DNA of 64,000 nt, taken from contig CAJTPO010000003.1 in assembly GCA_910578115.1 (NCBI GenBank), positions 124,001 through 188,000 on the forward strand, read 5' to 3'. The DNA comes from an uncultured Lachnospiraceae bacterium (GTDB lineage Bacteria > Bacillota > Clostridia > Lachnospirales > Lachnospiraceae). Under the pieces are notes generated by a model. The model saw only the letters and a list, made by a program, of their open reading frames with translations. It was not told the DNA's origin and made no database searches. Positions 8,387 through 16,378 of this stretch are shown piece by piece (the stretch's first letter is position 1; every line of letters begins with the position of its first letter). The translations under genes and the position numbers were made by a program.

Positions 8387-9064
8387 CTATTCCTCATCCG
8401 TCTCCGTTTCCTCATAGAAAACGGTATCGTCCGTATCGAAATCATCTGCTTCCTCCGTATCTGTCTCCGGCTGCGTCTCCGCGGATGCCTCTCCTTCGGC
8501 TCCATCCTCTTCCTCGTCATCCTTATTCAGATAGCCGCCGCCCAGAATACCGCTCTCTTCCGTGTAAGTAATCCCCTCACCCTCCGGAATCTCCCCGTGC
8601 AGAATTGAGACAATATACTGTATGCGGATATTCGCTCTGTCATAATATTCTCTGGCGGCCTGTGCCGTCGGTTCGTCAAAGACTTCCGCCTCATAGGCGC
8701 TGTGATACAGCGCTACCGCCTGTCTCATATTCTCGTCCGCCTCATCCGCCAGACTGTCCACTGCCGAAAACTCATCCGGCACGGTAAGTTCCGCCATCCA
8801 GGCAAACTCCGTCTGCAGCTGATCCAGATAGGAAAGCAGCTGATTCTTTGCATCCGGGGCGGAAGCATCGATCGCATTCATCCCTTCATGATAAGAAGCA
8901 ATATGCTCAAAAAACGTATTCATATCTTCCTGATAAGCCGTCAGCTCCTCATCCTGTCCGCAGGCCGTGAGCAGAACGCCACACACAAGAAGTACACATA
9001 AGATCATTATTTTATTACATCGGAAAACGCCTCGAATCCTCGAGACTCCATTTCCAGTCTTCAC
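8387..9064 (-). CDS. Putative lipoprotein with acidic C-terminal tail
   Basis: 225 residues of unrecognised function. A hydrophobic signal segment (MILCVLLVCGVLLTAC, about residues 20-35) ends in a lipobox LTAC, so Cys35 is the expected lipidated residue and the protein should sit on the outer face of the membrane. The middle is helical and Glu/Ala-rich (DMNTFFEHIASYHEGMNAID); the last 50 residues are almost only Asp, Glu, Thr and Ser, suggesting an unstructured acidic tail. The start is a GTG at 9064 with GGAGG 8 bases upstream, which is better placed than internal Met codons. It lies between upp (across a tandem repeat) and metH. Confidence 0.8.
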   Translation of the reverse strand: MKTGNGVSRIRGVFRCNKIMILCVLLVCGVLLTACGQDEELTAYQEDMNTFFEHIASYHEGMNAIDASAPDAKNQLLSYLDQLQTEFAWMAELTVPDEFSAVDSLADEADENMRQAVALYHSAYEAEVFDEPTAQAAREYYDRANIRIQYIVSILHGEIPEGEGITYTEESGILGGGYLNKDDEEEDGAEGEASAETQPETDTEEADDFDTDDTVFYEETETDEE

Positions 9065-9093
9065 AAATGTTTCCTCCGGTCATATATTCTGGT

Positions 9094-9198
9094 ATTACCT
9101 GTCTGGTTCCGAAGATCCTGTCCCTGACATTACCTGTCTGGTTCCGAAGATCCTGCCCCTGACATTACCTATCTGGTTCCGAAGATTCTGTCTCCGGC
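9094..9198. repeat. Three 35-bp tandem repeats derived from the 3' end of upp
   Basis: Units at 9094-9128, 9129-9163 and 9164-9198, nearly identical. The rightmost unit contains the authentic end of upp (codons for DRIFGTR and the TAG stop at 9169-9171); the two others lie downstream of the gene and carry CAG in place of the stop. The 3' end of upp has therefore been copied twice into the gap before the lipoprotein gene. Slippage or unequal recombination is the likely cause. Confidence 0.9.
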
Positions 9199-9807
9199 AT
9201 CCCCCAGTCCAGGACAGATATAAGCATGTTCATTCAGACAGCGATCCAGATGTCCTACATAGATCTGAATATCCGGATGATCCTTTTTCAGTCGTTCCAG
9301 TCCTTCCGGTGCAGCGATAATACACATAAATTTGATATGTCTCCCGCCATGCTGTTTGATGAAATCCACCGCCTCGGAACCGGATCCGCCCGTGGCAAGC
9401 ATCGGGTCCACAACAACAATCGTTCTCAAATCAATCGGTTCAGGCAGCTTACAGTAATATTCATGAGGTTCATGAGTCTCCGGATCCCTGTAAAGTCCGA
9501 TATGCCCTACCTTGGCGCTGGGTACCAGAGCCAGAATGCCGTTAACCATGCCCAGTCCCGCTCTCAAGATAGGTACCACAGCCAGTTTCTTGCCGGCCAG
9601 CATAGGCGTCATGCACTTCTCAATCGGCGTTTCCACCTCCACATTCTCCAACGGCAGATCTCTCAGCGCCTCATATCCCATCAGCATTGCGATCTCCTCG
9701 ATACATTTCCGAAACTCGTTGGTTCCCGTGCTGATATCCCTGATATGAGAGATCTTGTGCTGTATCAGCGGATGATCCATAATAAATACATTTTCCTTCT
9801 TTTCCAT
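9169..9807 (-). CDS. upp: Uracil phosphoribosyltransferase
   Basis: Salvage enzyme making UMP from uracil and PRPP. The 212-residue protein carries the PRPP-binding motif VVVDPMLATGGS (about 128-139), the ILRAGLGM segment, and the uracil-binding C-terminus YICPGLGDAGDRIFGTR. Length is normal. ATG 9807 follows AAAGGACGAAAG. It is divergent from the uracil permease uraA and has its own promoter (9977-10005), which gives a leader of about 160 bases. The last codons form one unit of a 35-bp tandem triplication; the protein end is nevertheless complete by comparison with the family consensus. Confidence 0.97.
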   Translation of the reverse strand: MEKKENVFIMDHPLIQHKISHIRDISTGTNEFRKCIEEIAMLMGYEALRDLPLENVEVETPIEKCMTPMLAGKKLAVVPILRAGLGMVNGILALVPSAKVGHIGLYRDPETHEPHEYYCKLPEPIDLRTIVVVDPMLATGGSGSEAVDFIKQHGGRHIKFMCIIAAPEGLERLKKDHPDIQIYVGHLDRCLNEHAYICPGLGDAGDRIFGTR

Positions 9808-9976
9808 CTTTCGTCCTTTCTTCCTGTTTCCGGTTCTGTATCCAAAACCTCACTTCTCCCGCGTCTTTCCTGCTCCCGTCCCTGGATCTGCACCCTCATG
9901 GCTTCTTCTTATGCAGACATATTCCCTTCTTTAAAAAGCGGTTACAGGTATCTTCCAAAATTACTCCTATCTATAA

Positions 9977-10005
9977 ATAGTAATGATTTCTGACGTTTAA
10001 GTCAA
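9977..10005 (-). promoter_or_regulatory. Predicted sigma-A promoter of upp
   Basis: Read on the minus strand, TTGACT (10000-10005), 17 bases, TACTAT (9977-9982). It points toward upp and leaves a leader of about 160 bases with no obvious attenuator hairpin. The 323-bp gap 9808-10130 holds this promoter, the upp leader and the uraA promoter; I saw no gene or repeat in it. Confidence 0.65.
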
Positions 10006-10043
10006 CAACTTTTATCTGTTTTCCCAGAGTTTCACAAATTCAC

Positions 10044-10072
10044 TTGCCAAACAGGACTGCAATCTTTATAAT
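10044..10072 (+). promoter_or_regulatory. Predicted sigma-A promoter of uraA
   Basis: TTGCCA (10044-10049), 17 bases, perfect TATAAT (10067-10072), with uraA starting about 58 bases after the -10 box. The -35 box lies 38 bases from the upp -35 box on the other strand, so the two uracil-salvage promoters are back to back and could share a regulator. Confidence 0.75.
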
Positions 10073-10130
10073 CTCTTTAGGCTACCCGTTAATCCAATTG
10101 CCAATACATTTATGAGAAGGGAGATTTATA

Positions 10131-11513
10131 ATGAGTAACAACTTCGAAACCATTCGCGACGCACGGAGCCTTGGAGTTCCCAAGATGCTGCTGCTTGGTC
10201 TACAGCATATGTTCGCAATGTTCGGTGCAACAATCCTTGTACCGATTCTGGTCAACAGTTATTTTAACGGAGAGGGTCTTTCGATTCAGGTAACACTGTT
10301 TTTTGCAGGAATCGGCACCCTCTTTTTCCATGTCTGCTCTAAGCTGAAAGTGCCGGCCTTCCTGGGCTCCTCTTTCGCCTTTCTGGGCGGATTTGCCACG
10401 GTGGCAAATTTAGACAGCGGTATCTTTGCCGGCATGACTTACGGAGAAAAGCTGCCCTATGCCTGCGGCGGTATCGTGATTGCCGGCCTGCTGTACCTGA
10501 TCCTGGCGCTGGTAATCAAGTTTGTTGGTGTAAAGAAGGTCATGCGGTTTCTGCCGCCGGTGGTAACCGGACCAATCATCATCTGCATCGGCCTGAGCCT
10601 GGCACCGTCCGCAGTGAACAACGCATCTTCCAACTGGTTCCTGGCACTGATCGCGCTGGCAGTCATCGTTATCTTTAATATCTGGGGCAAAGGCATGTGG
10701 AAGATCATTCCTATCCTTCTGGGCGTCGTAGTCTCCTACATAGCGGCCCTGATCATGAACGCACTGGGCTTTACCAATGCAGACGGAAGTGCCATCCTGG
10801 ACTTTTCAGGTGTTGCTACCTCATCCCTGGTGGGGCTGCCGCCCTTCCTTCTATGTAAATTCGATGTCACGGCGATTCTGGTAATGGCTCCCATCGCCCT
10901 GGCTACCATGATGGAGCACATCGGCGATATATCCGCCATCTCCGCAACGGTAGGAGAAAATTATCTGGAAGATCCCGGTCTGCACCGCACAATGATCGGC
11001 GATGGCCTTGCCACCTCACTTTCCGCACTGTTTGGCGGTCCCGCCAACACGACTTACGGAGAGAATACCGGCGTTCTGGAACTGAGCGGCGTTCACGACC
11101 CCAAGGTGATCCGTCTGGCGGCCCTCTATGCCATCATCTTAAGCTTTATTCCGAAGATGTCTGCAATTATCGGCTCTCTGCCCTCGGCAATTATCGGCGG
11201 TGTCAGCTTCATCCTCTACGGTATGATCTCTGCCATCGGCGTCAGGAATATCGTGGAAAACAAAGTGGATTTCACGAAGTCAAGAAATCTGATCATCGCT
11301 GCGGTTATCCTGGTATGCGGTCTTGGATTCTCCGGCGGCCTTACCTTTACTGTAGGAGGCACTTCCATCACTTTGACTTCTCTCGCAATCGCCGCGCTGA
11401 CGGGCATCATTCTGAATGCCATCCTGCCGGGTAACGATTATACCTTCGGTGAGAATCCCAACGGTGATATCAATCGAGGCGTCAGCTTTAATCCGCAGAA
11501 GAAGGTTAAATAA
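10131..11513 (+). CDS. uraA: Uracil permease (NCS2 family)
   Basis: Proton-coupled uracil importer in the inner membrane, 460 residues with about 14 hydrophobic segments. NCS2 landmarks are the N-terminal LLLGLQHMFAMFGATILVPI (about 17-36), the substrate-region Glu in MEHIGDISAI, and the conserved NTTYGENTGVLELSGV. Start ATG 10131 is supported by AAGGGAG 7 bases upstream and by the promoter at 10044-10072. It is one of only two plus-strand genes in the window, divergent from upp, so import and phosphoribosylation of uracil are genetically paired. A strong hairpin terminator follows. Confidence 0.95.
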   Translation: MSNNFETIRDARSLGVPKMLLLGLQHMFAMFGATILVPILVNSYFNGEGLSIQVTLFFAGIGTLFFHVCSKLKVPAFLGSSFAFLGGFATVANLDSGIFAGMTYGEKLPYACGGIVIAGLLYLILALVIKFVGVKKVMRFLPPVVTGPIIICIGLSLAPSAVNNASSNWFLALIALAVIVIFNIWGKGMWKIIPILLGVVVSYIAALIMNALGFTNADGSAILDFSGVATSSLVGLPPFLLCKFDVTAILVMAPIALATMMEHIGDISAISATVGENYLEDPGLHRTMIGDGLATSLSALFGGPANTTYGENTGVLELSGVHDPKVIRLAALYAIILSFIPKMSAIIGSLPSAIIGGVSFILYGMISAIGVRNIVENKVDFTKSRNLIIAAVILVCGLGFSGGLTFTVGGTSITLTSLAIAALTGIILNAILPGNDYTFGENPNGDINRGVSFNPQKKVK

Positions 11514-11568
11514 ATTCTCTGAGGAGCAATTCAGTTCAACAAACTCTATTGATCGCAGTGCAGAATTA

Positions 11569-11606
11569 AAGGGCCGTTGCAGTGTAGAAAAATGCAAACG
11601 GCCCTT
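11569..11606 (+). terminator. Hairpin terminator after uraA
   Basis: AAGGGCCGTT-GCA pairs with TGCA-AACGGCCCTT (12-13 bp with one bulge) 55 bases past the uraA stop, followed by a moderately T-rich stretch. Because the neighbouring HMA gene converges on it, it may stop transcription in both directions. Confidence 0.7.
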
Positions 11607-11719
11607 CGTTCTGAATATTCTTTCTTTTATGATCCCGGTATCTGTACACTCAAAAAATACCCTCGAAAATCTGCATAAGAACCCAGGTACGAAGTACCAG
11701 TATACCCACGGTAATTATC

Positions 11720-11938
11720 CTAGAAAGAGATCTCGCAGTCCGGCTCCACCTTCCTGCAGGCTTTCAGTACCTTCTTCATAACCTCTTTCTCATCAGCTCC
11801 TTCTGCAAACACTACCTTCATCTTCTGCGTCATAAAACTGACCACAGCATCTGCAACACCTTCTGTCTTCTTAGCCGCCTCCTGCATTTTCTCTGCGCAG
11901 TTGGCACAATCCACTTCAATTTTATACGTTTTGTTCAT
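11720..11938 (-). CDS. Heavy-metal-associated (HMA) domain protein
   Basis: A free-standing 72-residue HMA ferredoxin-like domain. The metal site is DCANCAEKM (Cys11 and Cys14), and VSFMTQKMKVVF is typical of the N-terminal domains of Cd/Zn/Cu P-type ATPases. ATG 11938 is preferred because GGAGG stands 8 bases upstream; the adjacent ATG 11941 is nearly as good. It follows the ArsR-type regulator gene after 52 bases and presumably shares its promoter. The P-type ATPase that usually follows such a pair is not there: the next gene is the convergent uraA. The role may be metal buffering or delivery; the metal is not determined by this domain. Confidence 0.85.
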   Translation of the reverse strand: MNKTYKIEVDCANCAEKMQEAAKKTEGVADAVVSFMTQKMKVVFAEGADEKEVMKKVLKACRKVEPDCEISF

Positions 11939-11990
11939 CATCGATCCTCCATTCCACTGCCTTCTGTCTCCCCTGAACATGTCTTAAATT

Positions 11991-12374
11991 CTATTCTTCC
12001 ACATGCTCCATTCCCATACTGATAATCGACCGCACATGCTCGTCGTCCAGCGAATAAAAGATGGATTTCCCTTCCCGCCGGAATTTCACCAGTTTCGATG
12101 TCTTAAGAATCCGCAGCTGATGGCTTACAGAAGACTGACTTAAGTTCAAAAGCCTAGCAATATCGTTGACACACAGCTCGTTTTCAAACATGGAATACAG
12201 AATCTTGATTCTGGTAGAGTCACCGAATACCTTAAACAGCTCTGCCAAATCGTATAAAATTTCATCATCCGGCTGCTGTTCCTGTACGCTTTGGATAATA
12301 TCTTCCCGCTCCTGTGAAAATTCTTTCTCCACGGCTGCCGGGATACTCTCTGTTCTCAAGGTATCTTCCGCCAT
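11991..12374 (-). CDS. ArsR/SmtB-family metal-responsive repressor with an alpha5 site
   Basis: Winged-helix repressor of 127 residues. The recognition helix is NLSQSSVSHQLRILK (about 77-91). The alpha3 motif is ELCVND, with one Cys where CadC and ArsR have a CxC pair. The C-terminal helix has Asp111, His113, His124 and Glu127, with the same 2-11-3 spacing as the Zn(II)-sensing alpha5 site of SmtB. I therefore infer Zn/Co (possibly Cd) sensing through alpha5, not arsenic sensing. It is followed by an HMA protein and preceded by a matching operator over its own promoter, so autoregulation is likely. The N-terminal ~40 residues are an acidic extension. Confidence 0.9.
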   Translation of the reverse strand: MAEDTLRTESIPAAVEKEFSQEREDIIQSVQEQQPDDEILYDLAELFKVFGDSTRIKILYSMFENELCVNDIARLLNLSQSSVSHQLRILKTSKLVKFRREGKSIFYSLDDEHVRSIISMGMEHVEE

Positions 12375-12482
12375 TAACTGTTATCTTCCTTTCCTGCAGA
12401 CAATACACCGGACTTAACTTGGTACAGATGTGATCCAAATCAGTCACGTCCTCGATATCCTCAATCATGTGTACCGAATACA

Positions 12483-12539
12483 TTATACATATGTTCAAGT
12501 GTTCATATGTATAATAATAGATTTATCCATCGCTGTCAA
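12483..12539 (-). promoter_or_regulatory. Promoter and 12-2-12 operator of the arsR-HMA operon
   Basis: On the minus strand TTGACA (12534-12539), 17 bases, TATTAT (12511-12516). A perfect 11-bp inverted repeat, TTATACATATG (12483-12493) and CATATGTATAA (12504-12514), overlaps the -10 box. Its centre contains TGAACA on each side of CT, giving the imperfect 12-2-12 layout known for ArsR/SmtB operators. Repressor bound here would occlude RNA polymerase. Confidence 0.85.
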
Positions 12540-12592
12540 CCCATGTAAAAAAATCTGCAGCATTTTATCGTGGTTCAGACTTCGATTCCATG

Positions 12593-13837
12593 TCACCTGA
12601 TCTGCCCGTCTCCACGAATCAGATATTTGTAGGTTGTCAGTTGTTTAAGCCCCATAGGGCCTCTTGCATGCAGCTTCTGCGTGCTGATCCCGATCTCTGC
12701 ACCGAATCCGAATTCAAAACCGTCTGTAAAGCGTGTGGACGCATTGGCATACACGCAGGCGGAATCGACTTCCTTCAGGAACTGTTCTGCGTGTTCCCTG
12801 CTCCTGGTAAGAATGGCATCGGAATGCTTCGTATTATAACGGTTAATATGTGCAATGGCTTCTTCCAGGGATGATACTGTCTTCATGGAAATGATATAAT
12901 CCAGATATTCTGCCCCGTAATCTTCTTCTGTTGCCGCTGCGGCATCCGGAAGCAGCATGCGTACCCTTTCATCTCCGCGCATCTCTACATTTCTATCCCG
13001 CAATGCACATCCCAGCACGGGCAGCAGCTTATCTGTGATCTTCTCATGAATCAACAGCGATTCGCAGGCATTACACACCCCGATTCTCTGCGTCTTGGCA
13101 TTGATAATGATGGACACTGCCTGCTCCAGATCCGCATCCTCGTCTACGTAGATATGACAGTTTCCGGTTCCCGTCTCGATCACAGGTATGGTACTGTTTT
13201 CCACCACCGCACGAATCAATCCCGCTCCGCCTCTGGGGATCAGGACATCCACATATTGCTTTAGTTTCATAAAGGCAGTCGTAACGGCTCTGTCATTATC
13301 CTCGATCAACTGTACCGCATCTGCTGTAATCGCTTCCGACACAAGCGCCCCACGAATCACTTCCGTGACAGCTGCATTCGAATTGGCCGCGTCTCTGCCA
13401 CCCTTCAGGATCACCGCATTCCCGGTCTTAAAGCACAGACCAAAGGCATCCGCCGTCACATTGGGCCTGGCCTCATAAATGATGCCGATCACCCCCATGG
13501 GCACTCTCACCTGGTCAATGTGCAGACCGTTCGGCCGGTCAAAAGACTCCATAACCGTCCCCACTGGATCTTCCAGTTCCACAATCTGTAACAATCCCTG
13601 TGCCATACTCTGAATACGCTCCGGCGTCAGCTTCAGACGATCCAGCAGTCCTGCCGCCATGCCGCCTGCCGCCGCAATCTCATAATCCCTGTCATTTGCC
13701 GCTAAAATACGGTCTGTCGATTCCGTCAACGCCGCAGCCACTGTCCGCAGCGCCCGGTTTTTATCTTCGACCGATAATCTCTGCAATTCATATTTCGCCG
13801 CAACGGCTTTTTGTCCTAAGTTTTCTAAATATTCCAT
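12593..13837 (-). CDS. proA: Gamma-glutamyl phosphate reductase
   Basis: NADPH-dependent reductase of the aldehyde-dehydrogenase superfamily that makes glutamate-5-semialdehyde, the second step of proline synthesis. About 414 residues; landmarks are GVIGIIYEARPNVTADAFGL, the catalytic-Cys region RIGVCNACESLLIH and the C-terminal FGFGAEIGISTQKLHARGPM signature. ATG 13837 is favoured because TGAGG is 6 bases upstream; ATG 13849 has no RBS. It is separated from proB (about 6 kb upstream in transcription order) by DUF896, cyclo-ligase and three glycosylation genes. Repeat copy B ends 10 bases ahead of its RBS region. Confidence 0.96.
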   Translation of the reverse strand: MEYLENLGQKAVAAKYELQRLSVEDKNRALRTVAAALTESTDRILAANDRDYEIAAAGGMAAGLLDRLKLTPERIQSMAQGLLQIVELEDPVGTVMESFDRPNGLHIDQVRVPMGVIGIIYEARPNVTADAFGLCFKTGNAVILKGGRDAANSNAAVTEVIRGALVSEAITADAVQLIEDNDRAVTTAFMKLKQYVDVLIPRGGAGLIRAVVENSTIPVIETGTGNCHIYVDEDADLEQAVSIIINAKTQRIGVCNACESLLIHEKITDKLLPVLGCALRDRNVEMRGDERVRMLLPDAAAATEEDYGAEYLDYIISMKTVSSLEEAIAHINRYNTKHSDAILTRSREHAEQFLKEVDSACVYANASTRFTDGFEFGFGAEIGISTQKLHARGPMGLKQLTTYKYLIRGDGQIR

Positions 13838-13856
13838 ATGATTCCTCATTTCTTTT

Positions 13857-13924
13857 GCTGTGAAAGTCTTCGACTTTCACAGCATGGATGGCCATGCGGC
13901 CCGCCAGGCGGCAGGCTGAGCATG
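13857..13924. repeat. Structured intergenic repeat, copy B
   Basis: A 68-bp unit in the opposite orientation to copy A. Read on the minus strand: an 8-bp GC hairpin (GCCTGCCG / TGGCGGGC), a perfect GCATGG-ccat-CCATGC hairpin, and a perfect 12-bp stem GCTGTGAAAGTC-GAA-GACTTTCACAGC. The last stem ends just upstream of the proA Shine-Dalgarno, so it would be transcribed in the proA leader and could influence its translation or mRNA stability. The rest of the 233-bp gap 13838-14070 holds a likely proA promoter and no gene. Confidence 0.8.
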
Positions 13925-13948
13925 ATGGTGGTTTAACTTCCATTTATG

Positions 13949-13976
13949 ATAATATAATAGCACAGATACCCGGCAA
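13949..13976 (-). promoter_or_regulatory. Candidate proA promoter
   Basis: Minus strand TTGCCG (13971-13976), 16 bases, TATTAT (13949-13954), in an AT-rich stretch upstream of repeat B. If used, the repeat hairpins lie in the proA 5' leader. Confidence 0.5.
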
Positions 13977-14070
13977 TATACCAGTATACTTTGATTCAGC
14001 ATTCTCGTAATTCATATCACATGTCAGCAAACATGCCGCTGCATCAGGAAAACGCAAACGAAAAAAGAAA

Positions 14071-16257
14071 TTACTCCCGCAAAGAGATCACTACAAACTC
14101 GGCCGGCGCCTTCCCTTCTATCCCCTGCTCAAGTCTCTTTACAACACTGCTGTGATATTCGCCCGATTCCAGCATGGCATCTGCAAACTCCGCACGGATG
14201 CATAAATAATCAGAGCCATAATAAGTATGCTGCAGATCAGAGAATTCATCTGCCGGCGTAATCATCCCTTCCACCACATCCGGACGGTAATAGGCTGAGC
14301 GGAAATCAATATCATTAAAAATTACCACCGACTTTTCCGGAATCCCATTATAGACTTCCTCCCACTGCGCTTCCAGCGACAGATAATAGTTGTCATTTCG
14401 ATTCATCCCACCGTTTGCAAAGACAGACCATACCGCGGTCACAAGCAGCAGCGTTACCATACCTGCAAAATAATAAAATCCTTTTTTTCTCCGCAGATAT
14501 GGCAGCAGCAGGCTGATCAATGCAATGCAGAGCAGAAAAGTCGCCGGTTCAAAGAAGCGGAAATAAAAACTGTCCATCGAAGAAACATAACGGATACCGA
14601 TAAAGACCACATCATAAACTACCGCCATCACGACTAGCACGGACTCTCTCGTAAAACGTCCGCAGTTTCCGGCAATTATCCAGCCAATGCCCATCAATAT
14701 GCCCACCACCACGAATACTTTGATCTGATACGGAAAGCCTTCCACCAGTTCCGGTATCTGCATGGAAAATATATTGAAAAACTCCGTCAGCAGACTCTCA
14801 ATCAGATCATCCGTCAGGATCCGGTAATCATCCCACCACATTGTCCGACTCACTCCAGATGCCATACCGTTCATTATCTTATTCATCAACAGATATGCCA
14901 TGCTCAAAACACCCGAAACAAACGCCGTCACTGTCAATCCGATTATTTTGCTAAAAACTGCCTGTTCTTTCTTCTTCCTGTAGGATACAAACAACGCCAG
15001 CAGATACAGCCCGGTCACAATCCATACAAAGATACCGTAATATCTGGTCATAAAGCAGCATATACCCATGATGCCGAGAGCCGCATACCAGCCCCATGAC
15101 GGATGCTTCTCCTGCAGCACTTTGGCAAAAAGCAGTGCAAAGCACAGCATAAACAGCATAAACGGGATCTCACTCCACGTATAATAACTCAGATTCAAAT
15201 AGCCGATATTGGTCAGACACAGACCGTACAACCACGCGTCTTTGCCGAAACATCTGCGCAGCACAAGCAGGATCACTCCCGCCGTCACCATGGCCACAAT
15301 CTTCGATGCCAGATAAGCGCCGGTTCCTGTGACAAGCATCACAGCCGCAATCAGTGCAGGATACAGAATCGGCCAATTGGCAAACCATGTATCGTATCCT
15401 GCCAGACCGTCATAGGAAAATCCTTTTCCATTTACCAGGTTCACTGCCTCCCGCAGATACCCGGCTGAATCTGCTGAAATATAGACACCTTTCAGATAAG
15501 CCCGCGAATATATACTGATACAGATACACCCGAACAGCAACAACAGGAACAGATCACTGCCATACTTTTGCACAAATACCTGCGCCGACATTTTGAGCTT
15601 CAGCACCGCCGTCCACACTTTCTGCCATCCCGCCCAGATACAGAGCAGTCCCATAACGGTCAGGACTACGGAAAGCGGTACGGAATAGTAAAAGATGTCC
15701 CCATAGGTCATCCGGACAGGCACCACCCGGTTGATACCCATAGAAATACCACATTCCAGGACTTCTCCATCCTTAATGACCTGTTCTGTAAAAGGCAGTT
15801 CTGCCCCTTCCCCCTCTGGCACCTGCATAAAATACGGGGAACTGCCGTCCGCATAGACGGATACTTTATAGGTCTGTTCTGCCGCAAAGGTCATGTCCCC
15901 GGGAATCGCAAACCATTTTCCCGGTGTGATGGTTTCCACCGGAACCACCTGACTGACCAGAATGCTGGAAGAATCATCAGACACCGTAAAGCGGAGAGTT
16001 CCTCTGCTGTCCTCCGCGATATTGACTAACAGCACCTGAAAGCCGCTGACCTGAAAATCTTCTGCAGCCGTAAGCATAACTTCCAGCGGTTCTCCCGCCT
16101 CACAGGGCACATACACCGGATCCGGATTGATGCCCGGCAGGATCTGCATAGTCTGCATTCCGTTCTGCGCTGTATGCGTCAGCACCAGCATTACAACCCC
16201 AAAACACAGGGCAAGTATACAGGTCTCGATTATTTTATGGATGATTCCTTTTTTCAT
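14071..16257 (-). CDS. Polytopic membrane protein, GT-C/ArnT-PMT-like glycosyltransferase candidate
   Basis: 728 residues. One N-terminal membrane segment (about 10-30) precedes a ~150-residue beta-rich extracytoplasmic domain, then about 12 further membrane segments. After the second segment, ISADSAGYLREAVN recalls the acidic first-loop motif of lipid-phosphosugar-dependent GT-C enzymes, and TWSEIPFML fits that fold; the C-terminal ~100 residues are soluble. The gene ends a run of GT2, FAD oxidoreductase and this protein, consistent with a lipid-linked sugar made by the GT2 and transferred outside the membrane here. The inserted N-terminal domain is unusual for PMT/ArnT. The acceptor and exact family are unknown; similarity is by pattern only. 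Confidence 0.65.
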   Translation of the reverse strand: MKKGIIHKIIETCILALCFGVVMLVLTHTAQNGMQTMQILPGINPDPVYVPCEAGEPLEVMLTAAEDFQVSGFQVLLVNIAEDSRGTLRFTVSDDSSSILVSQVVPVETITPGKWFAIPGDMTFAAEQTYKVSVYADGSSPYFMQVPEGEGAELPFTEQVIKDGEVLECGISMGINRVVPVRMTYGDIFYYSVPLSVVLTVMGLLCIWAGWQKVWTAVLKLKMSAQVFVQKYGSDLFLLLLFGCICISIYSRAYLKGVYISADSAGYLREAVNLVNGKGFSYDGLAGYDTWFANWPILYPALIAAVMLVTGTGAYLASKIVAMVTAGVILLVLRRCFGKDAWLYGLCLTNIGYLNLSYYTWSEIPFMLFMLCFALLFAKVLQEKHPSWGWYAALGIMGICCFMTRYYGIFVWIVTGLYLLALFVSYRKKKEQAVFSKIIGLTVTAFVSGVLSMAYLLMNKIMNGMASGVSRTMWWDDYRILTDDLIESLLTEFFNIFSMQIPELVEGFPYQIKVFVVVGILMGIGWIIAGNCGRFTRESVLVVMAVVYDVVFIGIRYVSSMDSFYFRFFEPATFLLCIALISLLLPYLRRKKGFYYFAGMVTLLLVTAVWSVFANGGMNRNDNYYLSLEAQWEEVYNGIPEKSVVIFNDIDFRSAYYRPDVVEGMITPADEFSDLQHTYYGSDYLCIRAEFADAMLESGEYHSSVVKRLEQGIEGKAPAEFVVISLRE

Positions 16258-16378
16258 TTTACATCTATTCCTTTATCATACTTTCTGCTTTGAACTCCAT
16301 ACTCTATTGATTCTGCATATGATAAGCCTCTTCTTATGGTATCCGTACACGTCAAAACGTCCTGCGGATAATATCCGG

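Noticed and set aside
9874..9890. Possible PyrR-binding site in the upp leader (GATCCAGGGACGG on the minus strand)
   Set aside because: It differs from the PyrR consensus at several fixed positions and there is no attenuator hairpin with a T tract before upp.
12265..12498. 77-codon frame starting over the arsR operator
   Set aside because: It overlaps arsR in another frame, lacks an RBS and its start lies within the operator; its composition matches no family.
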